Of a DNA stretch of 64,000 nucleotides, positions 7,247-15,885 are shown piece by piece (positions within the stretch are counted from its first letter, which is position 1; every line of letters starts with the position of its first letter). The position numbers and the translations under genes are program-made. The notes beneath the pieces were generated by a model. That model ran no database searches and was not told the DNA's origin. It saw only the letters and a program-made list of their open reading frames with translations. Source of the DNA: Bacteroidota bacterium (GTDB lineage: Bacteria > Bacteroidota > Bacteroidia > Flavobacteriales > Flavobacteriaceae); contig JAEXIT010000018.1 of NCBI GenBank assembly GCA_023446155.1, positions 81,288 to 145,287 on the forward strand, read 5' to 3'.

Positions 7247-9654
7247 AAATATTAAAATTTGGAGGGAAGTCGCTGGCTTATAATGGTGGTTTCGATAAGG
7301 TACTCCGCATTATTCAGGAGAAAGTCGAAAATCAGGAAAAGATCGCAGTAGTGGTTTCGGCTATCGGAAATGCTACCAACGAACTGGAACAAATATTGGA
7401 AGCCGCTTCAAAAAACAAATCCTATATCGAACAGCTGGAAACGTTTAAAAAGGAGCAACAGGGAAATTCGGCCGTCGATCTTTCCTCTGAATTTTCACTA
7501 CTGGATAAATTGTTCGAAGGTGTAGCACTGTTAGGCGATTACAGTCCGAAAATTAAAGACAACGTACTGGCTCAGGGTGAAGTCATCGCAGCAAAGGTGG
7601 TCACCGATGCCTTGCAACAAAAAGGATTAAAAGCTCATTTTTCGGATGCCCGCTTACTGATCAAGACTGATGCTAAATTCGGAAATGCACAACCACTGGA
7701 GCAGACGTCCCGAAAGAACATTCTCAATCACTTCAAACAACATAACGGTACCACGATCAATGTCGTCACCGGGTTTATCGGGTCGAATGGCAATGACGAA
7801 ACCACCACATTGGGCCGTAACGGAAGCAATTATACCGCTTCTTTAATTGCAAATTACCTCGAAGCAGAAGAACTACAAAATTATACCCATGTGGATGGGA
7901 TTTATACCGCCAATCCCGATCTGGTAAAAGACGCTAAAAAAATAGACCGGCTGTCGTTTAACGAAGCCAACGAATTGGCCAATTTCGGAGCGACAATACT
8001 ACACGCAAAAACCATCGTTCCGCTTATCGAAAAAAATATCCCACTTCGGGTACTGAATACGTTTAACCATCGTAATAAAGGAACATTGATCACCGCGGTA
8101 TCGGATAACGAAGGCATTAAAACGCTTTCGGTAATGGATAATGTGGCGCTGATCAACCTGGAAGGAAGAGGCCTTTTAGGCAAAACCGGAGTCGATGCCC
8201 GTATTTTCCGAGTAATGGCCGATAATGAGATCAGTGTGAGTATCATTTCACAGGGATCGTCCGAAAGAGGAATCGGGATCGTGGTGGCCGCCGATAAGGT
8301 GACCAAAGCCATTGTAGGTTTGGAACGCGAATTTGAAAATGATTTCTATAATAAGGATGTAAGCAAAATCTCGGCTAACGATGATGTGGCGGTGATTTCC
8401 ATTATTGGTCAGGATTTGAGTACGTTCCACAAACCGTATACGGCTTTAATCCGAAATAAAATTGTACCGGTGTTGTTCAATAACACCATAACCGGTAAAA
8501 ATGTGAGTTTGGTTGTCCAAAAAGCGCAAACCCACAAGGCGCTGAATGTGATTCACGGAGAAATCTTTGGGGTGGCCAAAAAGATCAATATCGCGGTGTT
8601 CGGACATGGATTGGTTGGCGGAACATTGATTGATCAGGTTTTGGCTTCCGCCGAGAATATTGAAAAGGTAAAGGGGATCAAACTCAACATTTTTGCCATT
8701 GGAAATTCCAGAAAAGCACTGTTGAATAAGGATGGAATTACAGCCGATTGGCGGGATGAAATCTCGCAAAACGGAAAATTATACAGTGTGGACGACGTCA
8801 TCGATTATGCGGAAGAACACCATCTGGAAAATCTGATTGCGATTGATAATACGGCCAGTGCCGATTTTATCGAAAATTATATTCCGCTAGCTGAAAAAAG
8901 TTTCGATCTGATTTCGTCCAATAAAATAGCCAATACCGTAGGATATGCTTTCTATCGGAAACTGCGTAAAACATTAGCCGATAATCAGAAAAATTATTTG
9001 TACGAAACCAATGTGGGCGCAGGTTTACCATTGATCGATACCATTAAGTTACTACATCTTTCCGGGGAAAATATCACCAAAATAAAAGGCGTGTTTTCCG
9101 GAACCTTAAGTTATTTATTCAATCATTTCTCCGTAGAAAACAGACCGTTTAGTCAGGTGTTGCAGGAAGCGGTCGACAAAGGTTTTACCGAACCCGATCC
9201 GCGCGAAGATCTTAGTGGTAACGATGTGGCTCGTAAATTATTGATTTTGGCTCGCGAACTCGACTTACAAAATGAATTTGATGAAATCAAAATACAAAAC
9301 CTGATCCCGGAGAAATTACAACAGGGTAGCGCTTCGGAGTTTTTAACCCGGATTTCCGAACTGGATGCGCTTTATCAGTCGGTAAAAGAACAACAACAAC
9401 CCGGATATGTATTGCGTTATATCGGCGAATTGTCGGGTGACTTACAACAGGACAAAGGCAATCTTGATGTAAAATTGGTTTCTGTTCCGGGGAATTCTGC
9501 CTTGGGACAATTAAAAGGTTCCGATTCAATTTTTGAAATCTATACCGATTCTTACGGGGATCAACCCATTATAATTCAAGGTGCCGGAGCCGGAGCTTCG
9601 GTAACCGCAAGAGGTGTTTTTGGGGATATCCTACGATTGTCGGAGAAAAAATAA
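7243..9654 (+). CDS. thrA: Bifunctional aspartate kinase / homoserine dehydrogenase
   Basis: An 803-residue fusion catalysing the first and third steps from aspartate to homoserine. The aspartokinase domain is about 1-300 (KFGGKS at the N-terminus, FIGSNGNDETTTLGRNGSNYTA). ACT-type regulatory repeats are about 310-445 (GVDARIFRVMADNEISVSIISQ). Homoserine dehydrogenase is about 450-803, with the NAD(P) loop AVFGHGLVGGTLID near residue 450 and catalytic-domain segments GAGLPLIDTIK and GFTEPDPREDLSGNDVARK. It overlaps metX by 4 bp. In this operon it supplies homoserine for methionine, and probably threonine too. Confidence 0.95.
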   Translation: MKILKFGGKSLAYNGGFDKVLRIIQEKVENQEKIAVVVSAIGNATNELEQILEAASKNKSYIEQLETFKKEQQGNSAVDLSSEFSLLDKLFEGVALLGDYSPKIKDNVLAQGEVIAAKVVTDALQQKGLKAHFSDARLLIKTDAKFGNAQPLEQTSRKNILNHFKQHNGTTINVVTGFIGSNGNDETTTLGRNGSNYTASLIANYLEAEELQNYTHVDGIYTANPDLVKDAKKIDRLSFNEANELANFGATILHAKTIVPLIEKNIPLRVLNTFNHRNKGTLITAVSDNEGIKTLSVMDNVALINLEGRGLLGKTGVDARIFRVMADNEISVSIISQGSSERGIGIVVAADKVTKAIVGLEREFENDFYNKDVSKISANDDVAVISIIGQDLSTFHKPYTALIRNKIVPVLFNNTITGKNVSLVVQKAQTHKALNVIHGEIFGVAKKINIAVFGHGLVGGTLIDQVLASAENIEKVKGIKLNIFAIGNSRKALLNKDGITADWRDEISQNGKLYSVDDVIDYAEEHHLENLIAIDNTASADFIENYIPLAEKSFDLISSNKIANTVGYAFYRKLRKTLADNQKNYLYETNVGAGLPLIDTIKLLHLSGENITKIKGVFSGTLSYLFNHFSVENRPFSQVLQEAVDKGFTEPDPREDLSGNDVARKLLILARELDLQNEFDEIKIQNLIPEKLQQGSASEFLTRISELDALYQSVKEQQQPGYVLRYIGELSGDLQQDKGNLDVKLVSVPGNSALGQLKGSDSIFEIYTDSYGDQPIIIQGAGAGASVTARGVFGDILRLSEKK

Positions 9655-9678
9655 ACCATATTTAAAACAAACAAAACC

Positions 9679-10857
9679 ATGAGTAATACAGCATTCGGAT
9701 TCGAAACGCAGGCCATTCGAACCCAAACAGAACGCAGTCAATATCTGGAGCATTCGGTACCCTTGTACCTGACGTCCAGTTTTATTTTTGAAGATGCCGA
9801 AGACATGCGGGCTTCTTTTGCCGAAGAAAAAGATCGGAACATTTATAGTCGGTTTTCCAACCCAAATACCAGCGAATTCGTAGAAAAGATCTGTAAAATG
9901 GAAGGTGCCGAATCGGGTTATGCTTTTGCTACGGGAATGGCAGCGGTATATTCGACCTTTGCCGCGCTGTTAAATTCCGGTGATCATATCGTCTCGGCCA
10001 GTAGTGTATTCGGATCGACGCATACACTTTTTACCAAGTATTTCCCAAAATGGGATATCACAACCAGTTATTTCTCGATTACCGAACCGGAAACAATCGA
10101 AAGTTATATCCAACCGAATACCCGTATTCTGTATGCCGAATCGCCAACCAATCCCGCCGTGGACATTCTCGATTTAGAATATCTGGGGGAAATTGCTAAA
10201 AAACACAACCTGATTCTGATTATCGATAATTGTTTTGCAACACCGTATCTTCAGAATCCCATTGCCTTTGGTGCCGATTTGGTGATTCATTCGGCAACCA
10301 AATTAATCGACGGACAAGGTCGGGTTTTGGGAGGTGTGACGGTTGGAAAGGAAGAACTAATCCGTGAAATTTACCTGTTTTCGCGAAATACAGGGCCGTC
10401 ATTGTCGCCGTTTAATGCGTGGATTTTGTCAAAAAGTTTGGAAACATTACCGGTTCGGGTGGAGAAGCATTGTGAAAATGCCGAAAAGATCGCTCGATTT
10501 TTAGAGAATCATCCCAACGTTCAAAGAGTAAAATATCCTTTTTTAAAGTCGCATCCGCAATATGAAATTGCGAAAAAACAAATGCGACTGGGTGGGAATA
10601 TTGTCGCTTTCGAAATCAAAGGCGGGATCGCAGCTGGTCGACAGTTTCTGGACAAAATCAAACTGTGTTCATTGTCGGCAAATTTAGGGGATACCCGTAC
10701 GATTGTGACACATCCAGCGTCGACCACACATAGTAAACTCACTGAAAACGAGCGACTGGCAGTAAGCATTACCGACGGACTGGTACGGATTTCGGCCGGT
10801 CTGGAAAGTGTGAACGATATTATCGCCGACCTCGAACAGGCACTTACTGCAATTTAA
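9679..10857 (+). CDS. metZ: O-acyl-homoserine sulfhydrylase of the MetZ type
   Basis: A 392-residue PLP enzyme of the trans-sulfuration family. The PLP lysine lies in LVIHSATKLIDGQGRVLGG at about residue 208; the SATK-IDGQGR form is characteristic of MetZ rather than MetB or MetY. The C-terminus has THPASTTHSKL. It follows thrA by 24 bp and is the last gene of the operon, so this organism encodes two different sulfhydrylases in one transcript. Substrate preference (acetyl versus succinyl ester) cannot be read from sequence; with MetX upstream, O-acetylhomoserine is likely. A cystathionine-type reaction is not excluded. Confidence 0.88.
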   Translation: MSNTAFGFETQAIRTQTERSQYLEHSVPLYLTSSFIFEDAEDMRASFAEEKDRNIYSRFSNPNTSEFVEKICKMEGAESGYAFATGMAAVYSTFAALLNSGDHIVSASSVFGSTHTLFTKYFPKWDITTSYFSITEPETIESYIQPNTRILYAESPTNPAVDILDLEYLGEIAKKHNLILIIDNCFATPYLQNPIAFGADLVIHSATKLIDGQGRVLGGVTVGKEELIREIYLFSRNTGPSLSPFNAWILSKSLETLPVRVEKHCENAEKIARFLENHPNVQRVKYPFLKSHPQYEIAKKQMRLGGNIVAFEIKGGIAAGRQFLDKIKLCSLSANLGDTRTIVTHPASTTHSKLTENERLAVSITDGLVRISAGLESVNDIIADLEQALTAI

Positions 10858-10866
10858 GCACGGAAA

Positions 10867-10898
10867 TTTGGTTCGTATAAAACAATTGCGTTATTTTG
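10867..10898 (+). promoter_or_regulatory. Promoter of the metH-metF unit
   Basis: TTTG (10867-10870), a 20-bp spacer, and TTATTTTG (10891-10898, one mismatch from TAnnTTTG). It lies just after the metZ stop codon and about 24 bases before the S-box aptamer, so metH can be transcribed independently of the upstream operon. Confidence 0.6.
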
Positions 10899-10921
10899 CA
10901 CTGTTCTTATACAGACTGAAA

Positions 10922-11039
10922 TGTTATCACGAAAGGCAGAGGGAATAGACCCGATGAAGCCTTAGCAACCCTTTACACTTTAAAGAAGGTGCTACATTCT
11001 ACCCGAAAACAATACCAATTGGTTTCAGGATAGATAACA
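10922..11039 (+). promoter_or_regulatory. SAM-I (S-box) riboswitch aptamer upstream of metH
   Basis: P1 pairs TGTTATC (10922-10928) with GATAACA (11033-11039). Between them are the S-box core segments in order: CACGAAAGGCAGAGGGA, ATAGACCCGATGAAGCC, TTAGCAACCC, AAGGTGCTACATTCTACCC and GATAGATAAC. The GATGAAGCC-TTAGCAACC kink-turn/pseudoknot region and AAGGTGCTA-TTC are the most diagnostic. SAM binding is expected to reduce metH-metF expression. Confidence 0.93.
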
Positions 11040-11116
11040 AAGAGAATACTTTTCTGGTATTCCCTCTCTCTTTACGGATGACATTTTTTTAACTGATTTT
11101 CAGAACGGCAAAAGCT

Positions 11117-11152
11117 AAAGCAACACGCTTACAGTGCTTTCGGCGCTGTTTT
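11117..11152 (+). promoter_or_regulatory. Possible expression platform of the S-box
   Basis: ACAGTGC (11131-11137), loop TTTCG, GCGCTGT (11143-11149) forms a hairpin followed by four T's. An upstream AAAGCA (11117-11122) could instead pair with TGCTTT (11135-11140) and disrupt it. The T-run is short, so whether control is by termination, translation or otherwise is unclear. About 150 bases separate the aptamer from the metH start codon. Confidence 0.35.
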
Positions 11153-11189
11153 CGTATTGACTTTGGCCAAAACTAAAAAAAACTAAAAA

Positions 11190-12182
11190 ATGTCAAAGAT
11201 TAATGAAGCGTTGCAAAACAGAATCCTGATTCTCGACGGAGCCATGGGGACGATGTTACAGCGATACCACTTTTCGGAAGAAGATTTCAGAGGAGACCGA
11301 TTTAAAGATTTTCCACATCCGCTAAAAGGAAACAACGATCTCCTTTCGATTACGCAACCACAGGCAATTCGGGACATCCATGCGCAATATTTTGAAGCAG
11401 GAGCCGATATTGTCGAAACCAATACGTTTTCCGGAACGACAATCGGTATGGCCGATTATCATCTGGAAGATTTGGTTTACGAACTCAATTACGAATCGGC
11501 TAAAATTGCCCGGGAAGTAGCCGATGCCTTTACGGCTAAGAATCCCGAAAAGCCACGGTTTGTGGCGGGTTCCATAGGGCCAACCAACCGTACGGCCAGT
11601 ATGTCACCCGATGTGAACGATCCCGGATTTCGGGCGGTTACCTTCGACGATTTACGCATCGCCTATAAACAACAGGTAGAAGCCTTGATCGACGGTGGAA
11701 GCGATATATTATTGGTGGAAACTATTTTCGATACGCTAAATGCCAAAGCGGCTTTGTTTGCCATCGATGAGGTAAAAGAAGAACGTAATCTGGATATTCC
11801 GGTAATGGTGAGTGGTACGATTACGGATGCTTCCGGTAGGACATTGTCCGGACAAACGGTTGAGGCTTTCCTGATTTCGATTTCGCATATTCCGTTGTTG
11901 AGTGTCGGATTTAATTGTGCGTTGGGAGCCGATCAGCTAAAACCGTATTTAAAACGATTGGCACACAATACCTCTTTTAATATATCGGCACATCCAAATG
12001 CCGGATTGCCGAATGCTTTCGGACAATACGATCAGACACCGGAAGAAATGCAGGGATTGATAAAAGAGTATCTCGACGATAACCTGATCAATATTATTGG
12101 TGGTTGCTGTGGAACAACTCCGGAGCATATTCGCCTGATTGCCGAAGTGGCAAAAGAATACCAACCCCGAATTTTAGAATAG
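11190..12182 (+). CDS. metH: Methionine synthase, homocysteine-binding module (split MetH N-part)
   Basis: This is the zinc-dependent homocysteine-binding barrel of cobalamin-dependent methionine synthase as a separate 330-residue protein. It begins with IDGAMGTML-like ILDGAMGTMLQRY. It carries the zinc cysteines in GFNCALG (about residue 240) and GGCCGTTPEHI (about 305). The rest of MetH is encoded 5 bp downstream as a second ORF, so the enzyme is split into two polypeptides that presumably act together. This split is seen in other flavobacteria. The gene is first in the S-box-controlled unit metH(N)-metH(C)-metF. Confidence 0.93.
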   Translation: MSKINEALQNRILILDGAMGTMLQRYHFSEEDFRGDRFKDFPHPLKGNNDLLSITQPQAIRDIHAQYFEAGADIVETNTFSGTTIGMADYHLEDLVYELNYESAKIAREVADAFTAKNPEKPRFVAGSIGPTNRTASMSPDVNDPGFRAVTFDDLRIAYKQQVEALIDGGSDILLVETIFDTLNAKAALFAIDEVKEERNLDIPVMVSGTITDASGRTLSGQTVEAFLISISHIPLLSVGFNCALGADQLKPYLKRLAHNTSFNISAHPNAGLPNAFGQYDQTPEEMQGLIKEYLDDNLINIIGGCCGTTPEHIRLIAEVAKEYQPRILE

Positions 12183-12187
12183 AGAAC

Positions 12188-14869
12188 ATGGCTGAAGCAG
12201 ATTGTAAAAAATACTTGCGATTATCAGGATTAGAACCGTTGATTATCACTCCGGAAAGTATTTTCGTGAATGTAGGCGAACGTACCAATGTGACCGGATC
12301 ACGGAAGTTTTTGCGCCTGATAAAAGAAGAAAACTATGAGGAAGCACTCGACATTGCCCGCGCTCAGGTAGAGGGAGGTGCACAGATTGTCGATATTAAT
12401 ATGGACGAAGGAATGCTCGATGGTGTAGCGGCGATGACCCGATTCCTGAATCTGGTGGCTTCCGAACCCGATATTTCCCGCGTGCCGGTAATGATCGATA
12501 GTTCCAAATGGGAGATTATCGAAGCCGGTTTAAAAGTAGTTCAGGGTAAATGTGTCGTGAATTCGATTAGTTTAAAAGAAGGAGAAGCGACCTTTATCCA
12601 TCATGCAAAATTGATCAAACGATATGGTGCGGCGGTGATTGTTATGGCTTTTGATGAAGACGGACAAGCCGACACCTACGAACGCCGGATTGAAATCTGT
12701 AAGCGTTCCTATGATATTTTGGTCGATCAGGTGGGGTTCCCGGCCGAGGACATCATTTTTGATCCGAATATTTTCCCGGTAGCTACCGGGATGGAAGAGC
12801 ACCGTCGCAATGCGCTCGACTTTTTCCACGCGACAAAATGGATTCGTGAAAACCTGCCGTATACCAATGTGAGTGGCGGGGTGAGTAATGTATCGTTTTC
12901 TTTCCGGGGTAACGATCGGGTGCGGGAGGCGATGCATTCGGCGTTTCTGTATCATGCGATTCAACACGGGATGTCGATGGGAATCGTAAATCCGGAAATG
13001 TTGGAAGTATACGATGAAATTCCAAAAGATTTGCTGGAACATGTGGAAGATGTATTACTCGATCGTCGGGATGATGCAACGGAACGACTGTTGGCTTTTG
13101 CCGAAAATGTAAAGGGTGGGGCTAAAACTACGGAAAAGCAAAATCAGGAATGGCGTAACGGAAACGTACAGGAACGACTCACACATGCCTTGGTAAAAGG
13201 AATTGATGAGTTTGTGGAATTCGATGTGGAAGAAGCCCGACAACTGGCGCATAAACCAATTGAGGTGATCGAAATAAACCTGATGGCGGGAATGAATGTC
13301 GTAGGGGATTTATTTGGAAGTGGAAAAATGTTCTTGCCGCAAGTGGTCAAATCGGCTCGGGTAATGAAGAAAGCGGTGGCTTATTTGTTGCCGTTTATCG
13401 AAGCTGAAAAAGGCGGCGTATCCCGTTCGGCCGGCAAAATACTGATGGCAACTGTAAAAGGTGACGTACACGACATCGGTAAAAATATCGTATCGGTGGT
13501 ATTGGGCTGTAATAATTTTGAGATTATCGATTTAGGGGTGATGGTCCCACCGGAGAAGATTATCGAAACGGCTATTAAAGAGCAGGTCGACATTATCGGA
13601 TTAAGCGGGTTAATCACACCATCGTTGGACGAAATGGTATATCTGGCCAAAGAAATGGACAAGCTCAATATTAAAATTCCATTGATGATCGGTGGCGCGA
13701 CTACTTCGCGGGCACATACCGCTGTGAAAATCGCCCCGGAATATTCCGAAACGGTGGTGCATGTCAATGATGCGTCCCGTGCCGTTACGGTGGCCGGAAA
13801 TCTGATCAACGAAAATGCCAAAACGGATTATGCCAAAGCCATACGTTCGGAATACAACGAGTTACGGGAAGGTTTTTTAAACCGTTCGCGCGATAAAAAC
13901 TTTCTGACAATAGCCGAAGCCCGTGCCAACAAACTGGCACTCGACTGGGAAGGATTTAGTCCGCAGAAACCGAATAAAACCGGAGTACACACCATTATTA
14001 TTGGATTGGAAGAACTGGTGAATTATATCGACTGGACGCCGTTTTTCCGGACATGGGATTTGCATGGAAAGTATCCGAATATTTTAGAAGATGAGGTTGT
14101 AGGGGAACAGGCAGTACTATTATTTCAGGATGCGCAAAAAATGTTGGATCATTTGATTGCTGAAAACTGGTTGGAAGCCAAAGGGATTTATGGAATTTTT
14201 CCGGCGAATCAGGTCAATGACGACGATATCGAAGTGTATGATGACAACGGAAACGTATTGGAAACCTTTTTAACCCTACGACAACAGTCGCAAAAAACAA
14301 AAGGAGCACCGAATATTGCTTTGTCCGATTTTGTAGCGCCCAAAACCAGCGGTAAGCAGGACTATATCGGTGCTTTTTGCGTAACAACCGGTTTTGGAGT
14401 GGATGAAAAAGCAGCGGGATTTGAAGCGGCTCATGATGATTATAATTCAATTATGATCAAAGCATTAGGCGATCGGTTTGCAGAAGCGTTTGCCGAATAT
14501 TTACACGAAAAAGTACGGAAAGAAATCTGGGGTTATGCTTCGGATGAGGTTTTGAGTAATGACGAGCTGATTTCCGAAAAGTACAAAGGAATCCGCCCGG
14601 CACCCGGTTATCCCGCTTGCCCGGATCACCTCGAAAAAAATACAATCTGGACGTTGCTCGATGTGGAAAATCAGATCGGAGTAAAATTGACGGAAAGCCT
14701 TGCGATGTGGCCGGCGTCTTCGGTATCCGGATATTATTTTGGAAATCCGGAAAGTAAGTATTTCGGACTGGGAAAAATAAAAGAAGACCAGGTTCGCGAT
14801 TATGCCAAACGCCGAAAAGTGACCTACGAATATGCCGAAAAATGGCTCAATCCTAATATAGCCGATTAA
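12188..14869 (+). CDS. metH: Methionine synthase, folate/B12/reactivation modules (split MetH C-part)
   Basis: This 893-residue protein carries the remaining MetH modules: the pterin (methyl-THF)-binding barrel at about 15-290 (FVNVGERTNVTGSRKF), the cobalamin cap and Rossmann domain at about 330-560 with the B12 motif DVHDIGKN at about 427 (axial His), and the reactivation domain to the C-terminus with PAPGYPACPDH. The open frame extends back to 12104, but the ATG at 12188, 5 bp after the N-part stop, gives the conserved start. It transfers methyl from methyl-THF via cobalamin to homocysteine held by the partner protein. No B12-independent MetE lies in the window. Confidence 0.94.
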   Translation: MAEADCKKYLRLSGLEPLIITPESIFVNVGERTNVTGSRKFLRLIKEENYEEALDIARAQVEGGAQIVDINMDEGMLDGVAAMTRFLNLVASEPDISRVPVMIDSSKWEIIEAGLKVVQGKCVVNSISLKEGEATFIHHAKLIKRYGAAVIVMAFDEDGQADTYERRIEICKRSYDILVDQVGFPAEDIIFDPNIFPVATGMEEHRRNALDFFHATKWIRENLPYTNVSGGVSNVSFSFRGNDRVREAMHSAFLYHAIQHGMSMGIVNPEMLEVYDEIPKDLLEHVEDVLLDRRDDATERLLAFAENVKGGAKTTEKQNQEWRNGNVQERLTHALVKGIDEFVEFDVEEARQLAHKPIEVIEINLMAGMNVVGDLFGSGKMFLPQVVKSARVMKKAVAYLLPFIEAEKGGVSRSAGKILMATVKGDVHDIGKNIVSVVLGCNNFEIIDLGVMVPPEKIIETAIKEQVDIIGLSGLITPSLDEMVYLAKEMDKLNIKIPLMIGGATTSRAHTAVKIAPEYSETVVHVNDASRAVTVAGNLINENAKTDYAKAIRSEYNELREGFLNRSRDKNFLTIAEARANKLALDWEGFSPQKPNKTGVHTIIIGLEELVNYIDWTPFFRTWDLHGKYPNILEDEVVGEQAVLLFQDAQKMLDHLIAENWLEAKGIYGIFPANQVNDDDIEVYDDNGNVLETFLTLRQQSQKTKGAPNIALSDFVAPKTSGKQDYIGAFCVTTGFGVDEKAAGFEAAHDDYNSIMIKALGDRFAEAFAEYLHEKVRKEIWGYASDEVLSNDELISEKYKGIRPAPGYPACPDHLEKNTIWTLLDVENQIGVKLTESLAMWPASSVSGYYFGNPESKYFGLGKIKEDQVRDYAKRRKVTYEYAEKWLNPNIAD

Positions 14870-14882
14870 CAAAACGAAAACA

Positions 14883-15839
14883 ATGAAAGTAACGCAACAT
14901 ATAGCCAATGCCAAAGGGAAATCGCTTTTCTCTTTCGAAATATTACCGCCGTTAAAAGGCCAGAACATTCAGTGCATTTTTGATAATATCGAACCGTTGA
15001 TGGAGTTTCAACCTCCGTTTATTGATGTGACCTATCACCGTGAAGAATACGAATATAAAGAGTTACCCAGTGGTTTGCTGGAAAAGAAAATCGTTAAAAA
15101 ACGACCGGGAACTGTGGGAATCTGTTCGGCGATTCAAAACAAATATCAGGTGGATGCCATTCCGCATATTTTATGTGGTGGATTTACAAAAGAAGATACC
15201 GAAAATTTCCTGATCGATATGGATTTCCTTGGAATCGATAACGTAGTGGCATTACGCGGGGACGCGGTAAAAAGCGAAATCTATTTTAAACCCGAAAAAG
15301 AAGGAAACCAGTATGCAAGCGAATTGGTGACACAAATCAGTAATCTGAACAACGGGATTTATCTCGATGCGGATTTGCAAAATACCAATAAAACCAACTT
15401 TTGCATCGGTGTGGCGGGTTATCCCGAAAAACATATGGAAGCACCTAGTTTAGACAGCGATATTCATTTCTTAAAACAGAAGATCAAAAATGGAGCGGAT
15501 TATATCATTACCCAAATGTTTTTTGATAATCGCAAGTTTTTTGATTTTGTCGCCAAATGCCGGAAAGAAGGTATTGAAGTGCCGATTATTCCGGGATTAA
15601 AACCGATTTCAACCAAAAAACAGCTCAATCAGATACCACATCGTTTTAAAGTCGATCTGCCTGATGAACTGGTAATGGAAATCGTAAAAGCACCGGATAA
15701 CGAAACCGTAAAAGAAATCGGAATCGAATGGTGCATTGCCCAAAGCCGCGAATTAATAGCCGCCGGAATTCCGGTCTTACATTACTATTCGATGGGGCGT
15801 TCGGAAAGTATCCGAAAGATTGCCGCGACGGTGTTTTAA
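14883..15839 (+). CDS. metF: 5,10-methylenetetrahydrofolate reductase
   Basis: A 318-residue FAD enzyme that makes 5-methyl-THF, the methyl donor for MetH. Typical features are SFEILPPLKGQ near the N-terminus (catalytic Glu), IDVTYHREE, NVVALRGDAVK at about residue 120, and ADYIITQMFFDNRKFFDF at about 205. It starts 13 bp after metH and closes the S-box unit. It ends at a long palindromic repeat that acts as terminator. Confidence 0.95.
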   Translation: MKVTQHIANAKGKSLFSFEILPPLKGQNIQCIFDNIEPLMEFQPPFIDVTYHREEYEYKELPSGLLEKKIVKKRPGTVGICSAIQNKYQVDAIPHILCGGFTKEDTENFLIDMDFLGIDNVVALRGDAVKSEIYFKPEKEGNQYASELVTQISNLNNGIYLDADLQNTNKTNFCIGVAGYPEKHMEAPSLDSDIHFLKQKIKNGADYIITQMFFDNRKFFDFVAKCRKEGIEVPIIPGLKPISTKKQLNQIPHRFKVDLPDELVMEIVKAPDNETVKEIGIEWCIAQSRELIAAGIPVLHYYSMGRSESIRKIAATVF

Positions 15840-15845
15840 TAGTTC

Positions 15846-15885
15846 ACACCTGACAGGTTTCAAAAACCTGTCAGGTGTTTTTTTA
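15846..15885. repeat. Palindromic repeat copy A, also a terminator
   Basis: ACACCTGACAGGTTT (15846-15860), loop CAA, AAACCTGTCAGGTGT (15864-15878), then T's. Near-identical palindromes occur at 39691 and 63701 and a variant at 63615. It lies between the convergent metF and a T9SS gene, and overlaps the stop codon region of the latter. Confidence 0.9.

Noticed and set aside
12104..12187. Upstream start for the second metH gene
   Set aside because: It overlaps the end of the first metH gene in another frame; the ATG at 12188 starts the conserved sequence.
11190..14869. metH as a frameshifted pseudogene
   Set aside because: Both parts are complete modules with intact motifs and a clean 5-bp gap between them, and the split is known in related bacteria.
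15846..15878. Palindromic repeats as CRISPR repeats
   Set aside because: The copies are tens of kilobases apart, each is a full palindrome at a gene end, and there are no regular spacers or cas genes.
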